A DNA stretch of 64,000 bases from Gloeomargarita sp. SRBZ-1_bins_9 (lineage in GTDB: Bacteria > Cyanobacteriota > Cyanobacteriia > Gloeomargaritales > Gloeomargaritaceae). The DNA lies in NCBI GenBank assembly GCA_039794565.1, contig JAUQVX010000001.1, positions 124,001 to 188,000 on the forward strand, written 5' to 3'. Both the position numbers and the translations under genes were made by a program. Each line of letters opens with the position of its first letter. The stretch's first letter is position 1. Below the pieces are notes generated by a model. That model saw only the letters and a program-made list of their open reading frames with translations. It searched no databases and was not told the DNA's origin. Positions 1-9,469 of this stretch are shown here, piece after piece.

Positions 1-1
1 G

Positions 2-583
2 TTCATCGCCCACTGGCTGGCCACCCAGAAAACCCCGGTGGTGCTTGGCCTGAACAAATGTGACGCCCAACCCCCAAACCAGGCGGCGGCCATCATCCAG
101 AGCTACCAGCAACTGTTGCCGGAGGCGCCCTTGCTGACGTTTTCGGCCTTGACGGGGGAGGGGATTCCCACTTTGCAGGAGCGGTTGTTACAGATGCTGC
201 CCCCCGGCCCCTGTTACTACCCCCCCGACCTGGTCACTGACCAGCCCGAGCGTTTCCTGATGGCAGAACTCATCCGGGAACAGATTTTACATTTAACTCG
301 CGAGGAAGTGCCCCATTCGGTGGCGGTCACCATTGACCAGGTGGAAGAGCTGCCCAAGGTTACCCGCATCCTCGCCACCATCATCGTGGAGCGGCCGTCC
401 CAAAAAGCCATCATCATCGGCCACCAGGGGCAAATGCTCAAAACCATTGGCAGCCGCGCCCGCGCCGAGATGCAAAAATTGGTGGATGGTCCGGTGTACC
501 TGGAACTGTTTGTCAAGGTGGAACCCAAATGGCGGGAAACACCCCATCTACTGCGGGACTTGGGCTACCGCCCGGAGCCTTAA
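2..583 (+). CDS. era: GTPase Era, C-terminal part (5' end outside window)
   Basis: Era is a GTP-binding protein that helps 16S rRNA maturation and 30S assembly. The reading frame is open from base 2, so the N-terminal G1-G3 motifs lie upstream of the window. Visible are the G4 motif NKCD in 'LGLNKCD', the G5-like 'FSALTGEG', and a C-terminal KH domain whose 'IIGHQGQMLKTIGSRAR' is the RNA-binding GxxG segment. The ending 'VKVEPKWRE' is typical of Era. The downstream dihydroorotase-like gene starts within about 10 bases of the stop, or inside era if an upstream ATG is used. Identification is firm; only completeness is unknown. Confidence 0.95.
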   Translation, partial: FIAHWLATQKTPVVLGLNKCDAQPPNQAAAIIQSYQQLLPEAPLLTFSALTGEGIPTLQERLLQMLPPGPCYYPPDLVTDQPERFLMAELIREQILHLTREEVPHSVAVTIDQVEELPKVTRILATIIVERPSQKAIIIGHQGQMLKTIGSRARAEMQKLVDGPVYLELFVKVEPKWRETPHLLRDLGYRPEP

Positions 584-591
584 AGGGGGAG

Positions 592-1785
592 GTGCTGCTG
601 CGACAGGTGCGTCGGCTGGACCCCCTGACCCAGCGGGAGGAAGTCACCGATGTCTGGCTCCGGCAGGGGAAAATCCACGCTGTTGGCCCTCATCTTCCCC
701 TGACAGAAGGGGTGGCGGAGTATCCGGCCCAAGGGTGCTGGCTGGGACCGGGACTGGTGGACCTCTACAGCCAGAGCAGCGAACCGGGTTACGAAGGGCG
801 CGAGACCCTGGCCCAGCTAATACACCAGGCTCTGACGGGGGGCTTTACCCAAGTCGCGCTACTGCCCCACACCCAGCCCGTCCTGGACAATGCCGCGGCA
901 GTCACCTGGTGGCAGGAGCAACAAAGCCGGTGCCCGGTACACCTACATCTGTGGGGGGCCTTGACCCAGGAGACCAAGGGCGAACAGATGGCACAACTGC
1001 GGGAATTGGCCCAGGCGGGGGTGGTGGGGTTTGGGGAAGCCCGACCCTGTGTGCGCTGGGACCTGCTTCAACAAATCCTGCTTTATGTCCGACCCCTGGG
1101 CAAACCCCTGCTACTGTGGCCCCGGGCGGAAGTGAGTCATGGCGTAGCCCGGCCCGGGGTGTGGAGCGTTACGCTGGGGTTGCCGGAGATGCCGGTGGCG
1201 GCCGAAAGTGCTGTGTTAGCCGGCATTCTGGAGTGGGTGCGGTTGTATCCAACGCCGGTGCACCTAATGCGCCTTTCGACTGCCCGTGCCGTCGCCCTGG
1301 TAGCCCAAGCCAAGGATGCGGGTTTGCCGGTGACCGCCAGTACCCCTTGGACCCACCTGCTGTGGGATAGCAGCCACTTGAGCGGCTATAACCCCTATCT
1401 ACGCTTCGACCCACCCTTGGGGAACCCCGACGACCGGCAGGCCCTGATTCGGGGAGTGAAAACCGGTGTGATTGACGCCATTGCCGTTGACCATCAAGCC
1501 TACACCTATGAGGAGAAAATGGTACCCTTGGCCCTGGCGCCCCCAGGCATTCCCGGCTTCGGCGTCGCCTTGCCCTATCTCTGGGCGGGCTTGGTGGTCA
1601 CTGGCGCCTTGACTCCCCTAGAACTCTGGTCGGCTTTGAGCGTCAAACCTCTGACCTGCTTAGGCCTGTCGCCGGACCCTTCTCCCACTCCGGTTCTGTT
1701 CGCTCCCCAGGAACCAGTCACTCAGACGCTACCTTTGCCCGGCGCGCCCCAAGGACGGGTGTACACCCCCTTAACCCTGGATTAA
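592..1785 (+). CDS. dihydroorotase-like protein lacking the metal-binding HxH (probably non-catalytic)
   Basis: The fold is that of class I dihydroorotases (amidohydrolase superfamily, pyrimidine pathway). In active enzymes the strand after 'PGLVD' carries HxHLREPG, which binds zinc; here it reads 'LVDLYSQSSEPG', so both histidines are gone. The catalytic Asp region usually DHAPHT is 'DHQAYTYEEK'. Family knowledge: similar inactive homologues exist (for example PyrC' supporting aspartate transcarbamoylase), so a structural or regulatory role is likelier than catalysis. The start is uncertain: GTG at 592 gives the usual family N-terminus 'VLLRQVRRLDP' (397 aa), whereas ATG at 529 would add 21 residues overlapping era. 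A true PyrC should be encoded elsewhere. Confidence 0.8.
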   Translation: MLLRQVRRLDPLTQREEVTDVWLRQGKIHAVGPHLPLTEGVAEYPAQGCWLGPGLVDLYSQSSEPGYEGRETLAQLIHQALTGGFTQVALLPHTQPVLDNAAAVTWWQEQQSRCPVHLHLWGALTQETKGEQMAQLRELAQAGVVGFGEARPCVRWDLLQQILLYVRPLGKPLLLWPRAEVSHGVARPGVWSVTLGLPEMPVAAESAVLAGILEWVRLYPTPVHLMRLSTARAVALVAQAKDAGLPVTASTPWTHLLWDSSHLSGYNPYLRFDPPLGNPDDRQALIRGVKTGVIDAIAVDHQAYTYEEKMVPLALAPPGIPGFGVALPYLWAGLVVTGALTPLELWSALSVKPLTCLGLSPDPSPTPVLFAPQEPVTQTLPLPGAPQGRVYTPLTLD

Positions 1786-1855
1786 CGTTTTCATTACATG
1801 GTGTTGATGTTGAGGGGCTAAGGTAAAGGCCAGCCGGCGTGTAGGGAAAGCAGTC

Positions 1856-2521
1856 ATGACCATAGCGGCGCGACCAGCCCCAGGAGCGAGTTGGCGTGAA
1901 TGGGTGGCAACGGCGCTGGAGTTAGCGGGTAAGGCGCGCTGCGAACGTTTTTTTGGCCGCTTAGCGTATCTTCCCCTGACCGGGGACGGCCTGTGGCAAG
2001 TGCGCCAGGGGGTCGTGCAGTTGACCGTGACCCAGGCGAGCGGTGATGAGGTGTTGGTGGGGCTGGCGGGGCCGGGGATGCCGGTGGGATTGCCTTTGAC
2101 GGGTCTGCCGACCCACCAGGCGCAGGCGTTGACCGACGTGTACGCGGTGTGGTTGACCCTGGCGGACCTGGAGCGTTCGGGTACCTTGGCCCAGGCGCTG
2201 CTGTTTCCCCTGATGCGGCGGTTGCGCCAGACGGAACATCTACTGGTGATCACGGCAGGCCAGCGTCGGGTGCAGGAGCGGTTACGGCATTTGCTGCTGC
2301 TGTTGATGCAGGAAGTGGGGCAGCCGGTGGAGCAGGGGGTGCGCCTGGAGGTGCGCTTGACCCATCAGAGCCTGGCCAACGCCATCGGCACCAGTCGCGT
2401 GACCTGCACCCGCCTGCTGGGACGATTTCAGGACTGGGGCTGGATTACCTGGGGCCCCGACCGCCATCTGGTGATTCTGCCGGCCATGCCCCGAACCGGA
2501 GACGGTAGGATAGAAGGGTAG
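1856..2521 (+). CDS. Crp/Fnr-family transcription regulator (NtcA-like HTH)
   Basis: This 221-aa protein has a degenerate cyclic-nucleotide-binding-like beta-roll (about residues 25-110), a long dimerisation helix and a C-terminal winged helix. The recognition region 'LTHQSLANAIGTSRVTCTRLLGRF' is split by its core 'IGTSRVTCTRLL', which closely resembles the NtcA/Crp recognition helix. The effector pocket is not conserved enough to assign cAMP or 2-oxoglutarate binding. It lies between the dihydroorotase-like gene and ftsH, same strand, 21 bp before ftsH. It could be an NtcA paralogue; I do not call it NtcA because the N-terminal half diverges strongly. Confidence 0.8.
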   Translation: MTIAARPAPGASWREWVATALELAGKARCERFFGRLAYLPLTGDGLWQVRQGVVQLTVTQASGDEVLVGLAGPGMPVGLPLTGLPTHQAQALTDVYAVWLTLADLERSGTLAQALLFPLMRRLRQTEHLLVITAGQRRVQERLRHLLLLLMQEVGQPVEQGVRLEVRLTHQSLANAIGTSRVTCTRLLGRFQDWGWITWGPDRHLVILPAMPRTGDGRIEG

Positions 2522-2542
2522 GGGTTTGTCGGTTGAGGAGCT

Positions 2543-4399
2543 ATGGCCGTACCGCAACAGGTCCTGCCCAAACAGCGGTGGTGGTGGGCGGTGATGCTGG
2601 GTTTAACCCTGACCACGGCTACGCCCGGGCAAGCCCAGGTGCGGCCAACGGGACAATTGCAACTGAGCTACAGCGAACTGCTGCAAAAAATTCGCCAGAA
2701 TCAGGTAGCGGAAATGGCCATTCTCCGGCAGCGGCAGGTGGCGCGGGTGCGGCTGAAGGACCGACCGGCCCAGGACCCTCCCCTGGAGGTGCAACTGTTT
2801 GACCAGAACCCGGAACTGCTGCGGCAGGTGCGCCAAGCGGGGGTGAAGTTGACGGTGGTGGACCAGCCCGCCAACGATGCCCTGATGGGACTCCTGGCCA
2901 ACCTGCTGGTGGGTTTGATCCTGCTGGTGCTGGTGGTGGCCCTACTGCGGCGCCTGAGCAATGCACCGGGGGGACCGGGTCAGGCCTTGAGCTTTGGGCA
3001 AACGCGGGCGCGGTTTCAGGTGGCGGCCAAAACCGGTGTGAAGTTTGATGACGTGGCCGGCATTGAAGAGGCCAAGGAGGAACTCCAGGAAATCGTCACG
3101 TTTTTGAAGTATCCCGACCGGTTTACAGCGGTGGGGGCGCGGATTCCCCGGGGGGTGTTGCTGATTGGCCCACCGGGTACGGGGAAAACGCTGCTGGCCA
3201 AGGCTATTGCCGGCGAAGCAGGGGTGCCTTTTTTGAGCATTTCTGGCTCGGAATTTGTGGAGTTGTTTGTGGGGGTAGGGGCATCGCGGGTGCGGGATTT
3301 GTTCCGCAAGGCCAAAGAACAGGCCCCCTGCATTGTCTTTATTGACGAAATCGATGCGGTGGGGCGGCAGCGGGGCATCGGCATTGGCGGCGGTAACGAC
3401 GAGCGGGAGCAAACCCTCAACCAACTGCTGACGGAAATGGACGGGTTTGAGGGCAATACTGGCGTAATCGTCATTGCCGCTACCAACCGGCCCGATGTCC
3501 TCGACGGTGCGCTGCTGCGACCGGGGCGCTTTGACCGGCAGGTGTTTGTGGATTTACCCACGTTCCAAGGACGACTGGCCATCCTGCGGGTCCATGCCCG
3601 GGACAAAAAACTGGCGCCGGAGGTTTCCCTGGAAACCATTGCCCGACGCACACCGGGGTTTTCGGGAGCGGCCTTAGCCAATTTGCTCAATGAGGCGGCG
3701 ATCCTGACGGCACGGCGGCGCAAGGAGGCCATTACCCCTGCTGAAATCGAGGACGCCATTGACCGCATCACCATCGGCCTGACCCTAAACCCCCTGATGG
3801 ACGGCAAGAAAAAGCGCCTGATTGCCTACCACGAAATCGGCCATGCCCTATTGATTGCCCTATTGCCCCATACCGACCCCTTGAACAAAGTCACCATCAT
3901 TCCCCGCTCTGGCGGTGTAGGGGGCTTTAGCCAGCAAATTTTCAACGAAGAGCGCGTGGACAGTGGGCTATACACCCGGGCTTGGTTGTACAGCCAAATG
4001 GTGGCAACCCTGGGGGGACGGGCAGCAGAAGCGGAGGTGTTCGGCGAAAGCGAGGTCACCGTAGGAGCCAGCAACGACCTCCAGACCGTCACCCAGCTGG
4101 CCCGGGAGATGGTCACCCGCTACGGCATGTCGGAGTTGGGTCTGGTGGCCCTGGACGAACCGACCGACTGGTGGCAACGGCCCAACTACTCCGATGAACT
4201 GGCCCACCAAGTGGACGAGCTGGTGCGGGCCATGATCCAAAAGGCCTACCAACAGGCCCGGGAACTCCTGCGCGCCCATCGGCCCCTGATGGACCAGTTG
4301 GTGGAACGATTGCTCGAACAAGAGACCATCGAAGGGGAAGAGTTTTACCGGATCGTGCGGGACTACCAAGCCCAGCACCAGCCTTTACCCGTGGGCTAA
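2543..4399 (+). CDS. ftsH: ATP-dependent zinc metalloprotease FtsH
   Basis: FtsH degrades membrane proteins, in cyanobacteria notably damaged photosystem II D1. The 618-aa product has an N-terminal hydrophobic segment (about residues 12-30), a lumenal/periplasmic stretch, a second membrane helix (about 112-132), an AAA+ domain with Walker A GPPGTGKT (209-216) and Walker B '[11 protein letters not shown]', the SRH '[20 protein letters not shown]', and a peptidase domain with zinc site HEIGH (430-434; the usual form is HEAGH). All catalytic elements look intact. Cyanobacteria carry about four FtsH paralogues; which one this is cannot be decided here. Its 3' end overlaps convergent argD by 15 bases. 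Confidence 0.95.
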   Translation: MAVPQQVLPKQRWWWAVMLGLTLTTATPGQAQVRPTGQLQLSYSELLQKIRQNQVAEMAILRQRQVARVRLKDRPAQDPPLEVQLFDQNPELLRQVRQAGVKLTVVDQPANDALMGLLANLLVGLILLVLVVALLRRLSNAPGGPGQALSFGQTRARFQVAAKTGVKFDDVAGIEEAKEELQEIVTFLKYPDRFTAVGARIPRGVLLIGPPGTGKTLLAKAIAGEAGVPFLSISGSEFVELFVGVGASRVRDLFRKAKEQAPCIVFIDEIDAVGRQRGIGIGGGNDEREQTLNQLLTEMDGFEGNTGVIVIAATNRPDVLDGALLRPGRFDRQVFVDLPTFQGRLAILRVHARDKKLAPEVSLETIARRTPGFSGAALANLLNEAAILTARRRKEAITPAEIEDAIDRITIGLTLNPLMDGKKKRLIAYHEIGHALLIALLPHTDPLNKVTIIPRSGGVGGFSQQIFNEERVDSGLYTRAWLYSQMVATLGGRAAEAEVFGESEVTVGASNDLQTVTQLAREMVTRYGMSELGLVALDEPTDWWQRPNYSDELAHQVDELVRAMIQKAYQQARELLRAHRPLMDQLVERLLEQETIEGEEFYRIVRDYQAQHQPLPVG

Positions 4400-5581
4400 G
4401 GCCACCTCTAGACGCTCCAGGGCTTCGGCCACTTCCGCCGCGCTGACAATCAGGGGGGGGACAAAGCGCACCACCTGGGGACCCGCCGGGACCAACAATA
4501 ACCCTTGCACCAGCGCCCGGCGAACGACCTCTAGCGCCTGCCAAGGGCCATCCGGCTGCAGCACCAGCCCTTGAATCAATCCCCAGCCCCGTACCCCTTG
4601 GCATATCTCCGGGTAACGGTCCACCAAGGCGGCCAATCCCCGGCGCAACTGCTCCCCCCGCTGCCGGACGTTGGTGAGCAAATTCTCTTCTTCGATGACC
4701 TGGCACACGGTCAAGGCAGCCCGGCAGGCCAGGGGATTACCGCCGTAGGTACTGGCGTGGTCACCCGGCTGAAAAACGCTGTAGGGTTCTTTGCACAGCA
4801 CCGCACCGATGGGAATCCCCCCCCCTAGGCCCTTCGCTGACGTGAAAATATCAGGTTCAATGCCCAGGTGTTCGTAGGCCCACCAGTGGCCCGTGCGTCC
4901 CATCCCCGTTTGCACCTCATCCAGGATGAGCAAAATCCCCCGTTCATCACACAGGCGGCGCACCCCTTGGAAGTAATCCCGTTCCCCTGGACGCACCCCC
5001 CCTTCCCCCTGCACCGGCTCCAGCAAAATTGCCGCCACCTCCTCCAGCTCCAGCACCGTGCGGGTCAGGGCCGCCAGGTCGTTGTAAGGCACATAGACAA
5101 AGCCCGGCACCAGCGGGTCAAAGTGCTGCTGGTACTTCGCTTGTCCCGTAGCCGTCAGAGCCGCCAGGGTGCGTCCGTGAAAACTCCCCTGGGCCGTGAT
5201 GATCACCGGCTGAGTGTAGCCCTTGACCACATGGGCATATTTGCGCGCCAGTTTGATGGCCCCCTCGTTGGCCTCCGCCCCTGAATTGGCCAAAAACACC
5301 CGGTCGGCGCAGGAATGCCGGGTCAACACCGCCGCCAGCTCCTCCTGCTCCGGGATGTGGTAGAGGTTGGAGACGTGGTGGAGTTGCTGGATTTGTTCGC
5401 TAATAGCCTGCACCAGGCGTGGGTGGGCATGCCCCAACGTACAGGTGGCAATCCCGGCCACGAAGTCTAGATATTCCCGGCCCTGGTCATCCCATACCCG
5501 ACAACCCTGCCCCCGCACCAGCCGCACCGGCAAACGGCTGTAGGTCTTCATCAAAGCGGGCGACTCCAACAGGGTGGTCAT
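4385..5581 (-). CDS. argD: acetylornithine aminotransferase
   Basis: A PLP-dependent class III aminotransferase that makes N-acetylornithine in arginine synthesis. Supporting signatures are '[17 protein letters not shown]', '[14 protein letters not shown]', the PLP-binding '[15 protein letters not shown]' and the Schiff-base lysine in '[15 protein letters not shown]', followed by '[16 protein letters not shown]'. The chosen start (ATG at 5581, '[16 protein letters not shown]') gives 398 aa, the normal family length; a longer frame to 5653 has an atypical N-terminus. Stands alone on the minus strand and converges on ftsH. Ornithine/GABA aminotransferase paralogues are alternatives, but ArgD fits best. 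Confidence 0.9.
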   Translation of the reverse strand: MTTLLESPALMKTYSRLPVRLVRGQGCRVWDDQGREYLDFVAGIATCTLGHAHPRLVQAISEQIQQLHHVSNLYHIPEQEELAAVLTRHSCADRVFLANSGAEANEGAIKLARKYAHVVKGYTQPVIITAQGSFHGRTLAALTATGQAKYQQHFDPLVPGFVYVPYNDLAALTRTVLELEEVAAILLEPVQGEGGVRPGERDYFQGVRRLCDERGILLILDEVQTGMGRTGHWWAYEHLGIEPDIFTSAKGLGGGIPIGAVLCKEPYSVFQPGDHASTYGGNPLACRAALTVCQVIEEENLLTNVRQRGEQLRRGLAALVDRYPEICQGVRGWGLIQGLVLQPDGPWQALEVVRRALVQGLLLVPAGPQVVRFVPPLIVSAAEVAEALERLEVALAHG

Positions 5582-5675
5582 GGGCCTACCAGGTGACACA
5601 ACGACAGTTATGGTAACAGAGAGCGGCTGGGGGAGTAGTTTGCGATGGAACACAGCAGTCCCTGCTGCACCCAGT

Positions 5676-6187
5676 ATGGTTGCTCCTGTACCGGTTTATC
5701 TCCCCCCCACAGTGGCGTTTTGGCGTCGAGCAATTTCAGGAGCTAGTGCGGGCTAATCCCGAGTTACGCCTAACCGGCAGGCAAAACGCCCGTTTCCTCA
5801 GTCGCCTGGAGTGGTGGAACGAGCAAACCCAACTGGGCATGGTCTTTTCCACAGGCTTTCCTCTGTCCAATGGCGCGATTCGTTCACCCGATGTGGCCTG
5901 GGTGCCCAAAGCAAGCTGGGACGCCTTAACCCCTGCCGAAAAAGCCGGCTTTGCCCCCTTGTGTCCCGACTTCGTCATCGAGCGGGTCTCCCCGTCCGAC
6001 GATACAGCCCTGGTGCAGACCAAGATGCAGGAGTACCGCGATAATGGTTGCCGCCTGGGATGGCTTATCCTGCCTGCCAACAGCACCGTAGTCATTTACC
6101 ACGCCAGTCAGGTCCTTGCCGCTCCAGGGTGAAGACGTACTCCCCGGACTGGTCCTGGACCTCAGGACAACGTTGGCCCCCCCTTAA
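5676..6187 (+). pseudogene. Uma2-family (DUF820) restriction-endonuclease-like gene, frameshifted and internally deleted
   Basis: Uma2 proteins are PD-(D/E)xK-fold putative nucleases that are abundant in cyanobacteria. The expected start 'MVAPVPVYLPPTVAF' is in the frame of the ATG at 5676, the next section 'EQFQELVRANPELRLTG' is in another frame, and the segment usually following (ERTA..G.LI.MPPTGG) is missing: the sequence jumps to 'RQNARFLSRLEWWN'. The catalytic-region 'RSPDVAWV' and 'CPDFVIE' are present. After 'IYHASQVLA' a second shift puts the usual ending 'LQGEDVLPGLVLDLR' in the third frame, stopping at 6187 inside the 3' end of nadC. I read this as a decayed gene with two frameshifts and a deletion. 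Confidence 0.8.
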
Positions 6188-7034
6188 GACGCATACTCAG
6201 GTCCAGCCAGCGGGCTTGGGTGATGGGGGCGCTGGTGGCCAAGTAGTCCACTCCCGTCTGGGCAAAGGCCGCCAAATTCTCCAGGGTGATATTCCCTGAT
6301 GCCTCGATCTTGACGTGGGGGTGGCTTTGGCGAATCTGGCGCACCGCCTGCTGGATTTGTTCCGGCGTCATGTTGTCCAGCAAAATCCGCTGGGGTTCAC
6401 AGGCCAGGGCCTCAGGAATTTGCTCAAGCCGTTCCACCTCAATTTCCAAACCCAACGGATGGGGGGTATGCTGACGGATAGCTGCCACCGCCTGACGAAT
6501 TCCCCCTGCTGCGGCAATGTGGTTCTCCTTGACCAGCACCGCGTCATCCAGGCCCAGCCGGTGATTCATCCCCCCCCCCACCCGAATCGCATACTTCTCC
6601 AGCAGGCGCAACCCAGGCGTCGTTTTGCGCGTGTCCACCACCTGCACCCCCGTGCCCTGCAACTGCTCCACGTACTGCCGAGTCAAGGTGGCAATCCCAC
6701 TCAGGCGCATCACGATATTCAGGGCCACCCGTTCCCCCATCAGCAAAGCGTTAATCGGTCCCCGCACCCACGCCACCACCTGTCCCGGCGTCACCGGCCT
6801 ACCCTCCTCCACCTGGGGCAGAAATTCCACCCTCGGGTCTAGCCAGTAAAACAACCGCGCCGCCACCGGCAAGCCGGCCATGACCCCTGCCGCCTTAGCC
6901 TGCCAGAACCCCTCTGCTTCCCCCTGCAGCCCCAACCCCAACGTCGTTTGGTCCCCCCGGCCCACATCCTCCCGCAACCAGGACTGTAACGTTTCATCCA
7001 ACAAAAACCAGGGCAAACCCGCCAGGGAGTCCAT
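6162..7034 (-). CDS. nadC: nicotinate-nucleotide pyrophosphorylase (carboxylating), quinolinate phosphoribosyltransferase
   Basis: NadC converts quinolinate and PRPP to nicotinate mononucleotide in de novo NAD synthesis. The 290-aa protein shows the family's conserved stretches: 'REDVGRGDQTT' at the N-terminus, 'ALNIVMRLSGIAT', 'VDTRKTTPGLRLLEKYAIRVGGG', 'HRLGLDDAVLVKENH', 'LEIEVERLEQ', 'ILLDNMTPEQI' and 'IEASGNITLENL'. The phosphoribosyl-binding Arg, His and Lys positions appear retained. It is divergent from secY, with 67 bases between the two starts, and its 3' end overlaps the Uma2 remnant. Confidence 0.96.
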   Translation of the reverse strand: MDSLAGLPWFLLDETLQSWLREDVGRGDQTTLGLGLQGEAEGFWQAKAAGVMAGLPVAARLFYWLDPRVEFLPQVEEGRPVTPGQVVAWVRGPINALLMGERVALNIVMRLSGIATLTRQYVEQLQGTGVQVVDTRKTTPGLRLLEKYAIRVGGGMNHRLGLDDAVLVKENHIAAAGGIRQAVAAIRQHTPHPLGLEIEVERLEQIPEALACEPQRILLDNMTPEQIQQAVRQIRQSHPHVKIEASGNITLENLAAFAQTGVDYLATSAPITQARWLDLSMRLKGGPTLS

Positions 7035-7101
7035 TCGTCGTCACGACCGCTGCCGTTTTCCGATAGAATTGTAACCTAGTATTTCCGGGAAAAACGGGCG
7101 T

Positions 7102-8406
7102 ATGGATATTACACGGGGACGCACCCCTACGGCGCAGGAAACCTTTGCCCAGATGGCCCAGGCGGCGGGGCTGCGCGGACGACTGCTGCTCACCATCGGC
7201 ATTCTCATCGTGGCCCGGCTAGGTATCTTTATCCCCGTCCCGGGCATTGACCGTCAGGCCTTTGCCGAGAGCATCGCCCGCAATCCGGTCATCGGCTTTT
7301 TGGACATCTTTGCCGGGGGGGGGTTGTCCACCCTGGGGATTTTTGCCCTGGGGATTTTGCCCTATATCAACGCCTCCATCATCCTGCAAATATTGGCGGC
7401 GGCCATCCCGGCCCTGGAGCGCTTGCAAAAAGAAGAAGGGGAAGCAGGGCGCCGCAAAATTTCCCAGATTACCCGTTACGTGGCGCTGGGGTGGGCCATC
7501 TTGCAAAGCACCCTTTTAGCTAGCACCTGGGTCCGTCCCTTTGCCTATAACTTTGGCCCGGCCTTTGTGCTCAAAACGGCCCTAGTGCTCACAGCCGGCT
7601 CCCTATTCGTCATGTGGCTATCAGAGGTGATTACCGAGCGGGGCATCGGCAACGGGGCATCCCTGCTGATTTTTGTGAGTATCGTCTCTGGGTTGCCGGT
7701 TTCCATCAACCGCACGATTGAGTGGGTCAAAAGCGGCGGCAACATCGGCAGTGTGATTGTGCTGGTGCTGGCCTTTTTGGCCATGATTGTGGGGATTGTG
7801 TTTGTCCAGGAAGGGGTGCGGCGCATTCCCATCGTTTCGGCACGACGGCAGGTGGGCCGTAAATTCTATCGGGAGCAGCAAAGCTACTTGCCCCTACGGC
7901 TGAACCAGGGGAACGTGATGCCCATTATCTTTGCCTCGGCCATGTTGGTGCTGCCGGCATCTTTAGCCCAATTTACAGGCAACCCGGTGCTGGTGCAAAT
8001 TGCTACCTATCTATCCCCTACCGGACCTGCCCCCTATCTGTATGTTCTGTTTTATCTGGCGCTCATTTTGATGTTTAGCTACTTCTACACCAGTTTGATT
8101 CTCAACCCGGTGGACATGGCCCAGAACCTAAAAAAAATGGGTTCGACGATTCCGGGTATTCGTCCCGGGAAGGCCACCAGTGAATACCTGGAAAAGGTAC
8201 TCAACCGGTTGACGTTTTTGGGGGCGATTTTCTTGGGCTTGGTGGCCATCCTGCCGACGGCGGTGGAAAGCGCCACCCGGGTCACCACGTTTCAGGGATT
8301 TGGGGCCACGTCGCTGCTGATCATCGTGGGGGTGGCCATTGATACGGCCAAGCAGATTCAAACCTTTGTCATCTCCCAGCGCTACGAGGGGATGATGAAG
8401 CAGTAG
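7102..8406 (+). CDS. secY: preprotein translocase subunit SecY
   Basis: SecY is the pore subunit of the Sec translocon in plasma and thylakoid membranes. The 434-aa product has ten hydrophobic segments, the family signatures 'GIFIPVPGID' and 'GILPYINASIILQIL' near the N-terminus, and 'MSELITERGIGNGASL'-type sequence (here 'WLSEVITERGIGNGASL') in the middle, ending 'QRYEGMMKQ'. It is normally preceded by rplO; here it is the first gene of the cluster, divergent from nadC, and is followed closely by adk and infA as in other bacteria. Confidence 0.97.
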   Translation: MDITRGRTPTAQETFAQMAQAAGLRGRLLLTIGILIVARLGIFIPVPGIDRQAFAESIARNPVIGFLDIFAGGGLSTLGIFALGILPYINASIILQILAAAIPALERLQKEEGEAGRRKISQITRYVALGWAILQSTLLASTWVRPFAYNFGPAFVLKTALVLTAGSLFVMWLSEVITERGIGNGASLLIFVSIVSGLPVSINRTIEWVKSGGNIGSVIVLVLAFLAMIVGIVFVQEGVRRIPIVSARRQVGRKFYREQQSYLPLRLNQGNVMPIIFASAMLVLPASLAQFTGNPVLVQIATYLSPTGPAPYLYVLFYLALILMFSYFYTSLILNPVDMAQNLKKMGSTIPGIRPGKATSEYLEKVLNRLTFLGAIFLGLVAILPTAVESATRVTTFQGFGATSLLIIVGVAIDTAKQIQTFVISQRYEGMMKQ

Positions 8407-8434
8407 TTTTGTTTTATTGCGCGAGGAAGGATTC

Positions 8435-8998
8435 ATGCCACGGGTGATTTTGATGGGGCCGCCGGGGTCCGGCAAAGGCACACAAGGGGAGATTTTGGCC
8501 CAGATGTGGGGGGTGCCGCGCCTGGCGCCGGGGGACATTTTCCGGGACCACATCCGTCGGGGAACGCCCCTGGGCCAGGAGGTGAAAAGTTACAGCGACG
8601 CCGGCAAGTTGGTGCCCGATGAGGTGGTGATCCGGGTGATGGCGGAACGTTTGACGGCGGCCGATGCCCAGACCGGTTGGATTCTGGACGGGTTTCCCCG
8701 CACCGTGCCCCAGGCGGAGGCCCTGGAGGAACTCCTAGCACAATTGGGCCAACCCTGCGATGCCATCATCAACCTGGAGGTGCCGGAGGAGGTGCTGCTG
8801 CCCCGGTTGCTGCAACGGGCCAAGGAGCAAAACCGGGCGGATGACACCCCGGAGGTGATCCACCAGCGGCTCCAGGAGTACTACAGCAAAACCCAGCCCC
8901 TGTTGGATTTTTACCGCCAGCGGGTGATTCGTATTGACGGTACTCAGCCCATTCCCCAGGTGACCGCCCAGATCCAGGCACATCTGGCGGCAACTTGA
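8435..8998 (+). CDS. adk: adenylate kinase
   Basis: Catalyses ATP + AMP to 2 ADP. The 187-aa short-type enzyme begins 'MPRVILMGPPGSGKGTQ' with the P-loop GPPGSGKG, then 'GDIFRDHIRRGTPLG' (AMP-binding), 'GWILDGFPRTVPQAEAL' and 'RADDTPEVIHQRLQEYYSKTQPLL'. It has the short LID found in cyanobacterial enzymes, with no zinc-binding cysteines. ATG at 8435 is preferred over an upstream TTG because GAGGAAGG lies just before it. It is 28 bases after secY and so probably cotranscribed. Confidence 0.97.
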   Translation: MPRVILMGPPGSGKGTQGEILAQMWGVPRLAPGDIFRDHIRRGTPLGQEVKSYSDAGKLVPDEVVIRVMAERLTAADAQTGWILDGFPRTVPQAEALEELLAQLGQPCDAIINLEVPEEVLLPRLLQRAKEQNRADDTPEVIHQRLQEYYSKTQPLLDFYRQRVIRIDGTQPIPQVTAQIQAHLAAT

Positions 8999-9044
8999 TA
9001 GTCTATAGATGTAGGTAATTCTTGCAGAGGGAGGGTGAGACAGC

Positions 9045-9269
9045 TTGTCTAAGCAAGACCTGATTGAGATGGAAGGCACCGTGACCGAGTCCCTACCCAA
9101 CGCCATGTTCCGGGTGGACTTGGATAATGGGTTCAATGTCCTGGCCCACATTTCGGGCAAAATCCGGCGCAACTACATCAAAATCCTACCGGGCGACCGG
9201 GTGAAGGTGGAGTTGACCCCCTACGACCTGACCAAAGGCCGCATCACCTTCCGGCTAAAGAAAAAATAA
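9045..9269 (+). CDS. infA: translation initiation factor IF-1
   Basis: IF-1 occupies the ribosomal A site during initiation. The 74-aa S1/OB-fold protein contains '[22 protein letters not shown]', interrupted only by its own strand turns, and '[25 protein letters not shown]', both diagnostic in their cores ('[13 protein letters not shown]'). The start is TTG at 9045 with GAGGGTGAG upstream. The C-terminus '[10 protein letters not shown]' is typical of cyanobacteria and plastids. Lies between adk and rpmJ. Confidence 0.96.
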   Translation: MSKQDLIEMEGTVTESLPNAMFRVDLDNGFNVLAHISGKIRRNYIKILPGDRVKVELTPYDLTKGRITFRLKKK

Positions 9270-9275
9270 ATCCTA

Positions 9276-9304
9276 TTGACAGGAACACCTCTTGCCGGTA
9301 GGAT
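9276..9304 (+). promoter_or_regulatory. sigma70-type promoter in the infA-rpmJ gap
   Basis: A consensus -35 TTGACA (9276-9281) is followed by a 17-base spacer and TAGGAT (9299-9304), six bases beyond the infA stop and 33 bases before the rpmJ start. Spacing and -35 are ideal, so rpmJ-rpsM-rpsK-rpoA-rplQ probably has its own internal promoter in addition to readthrough from secY. Confidence 0.7.
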
Positions 9305-9337
9305 AATGATTTTGCTGTGGCTTTTGGGTAAGGGGTC

Positions 9338-9451
9338 ATGAAAGTGCGGGCTTCGGTACGGCGGATGTGCGAAAAGTGCCGGGTCATTCGCCGGAAGGGG
9401 CGGGTGATGGTCATTTGCGTGAACCCCAAGCACAAGCAACGGCAAGGTTAA
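9338..9451 (+). CDS. rpmJ: 50S ribosomal protein L36
   Basis: A 37-aa basic protein '[19 protein letters not shown]...NPKHKQRQG' with the zinc-binding pattern CxxC...C...H of C-type L36 (Cys11, Cys14, Cys27, His32). ATG at 9338 follows an AAGGGG ribosome-binding sequence. Sits between infA and rpsM exactly as expected for this cluster. Confidence 0.97.
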   Translation: MKVRASVRRMCEKCRVIRRKGRVMVICVNPKHKQRQG

Positions 9452-9469
9452 TGCATTTGTGAGGGGCAG

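Noticed and set aside
333-1370. Long open frame overlapping era and the dihydroorotase-like gene
   Set aside because: It is out of frame with both recognised proteins, its translation is Gly/Pro/Arg-rich without any family motif, and both overlapped genes are well supported.
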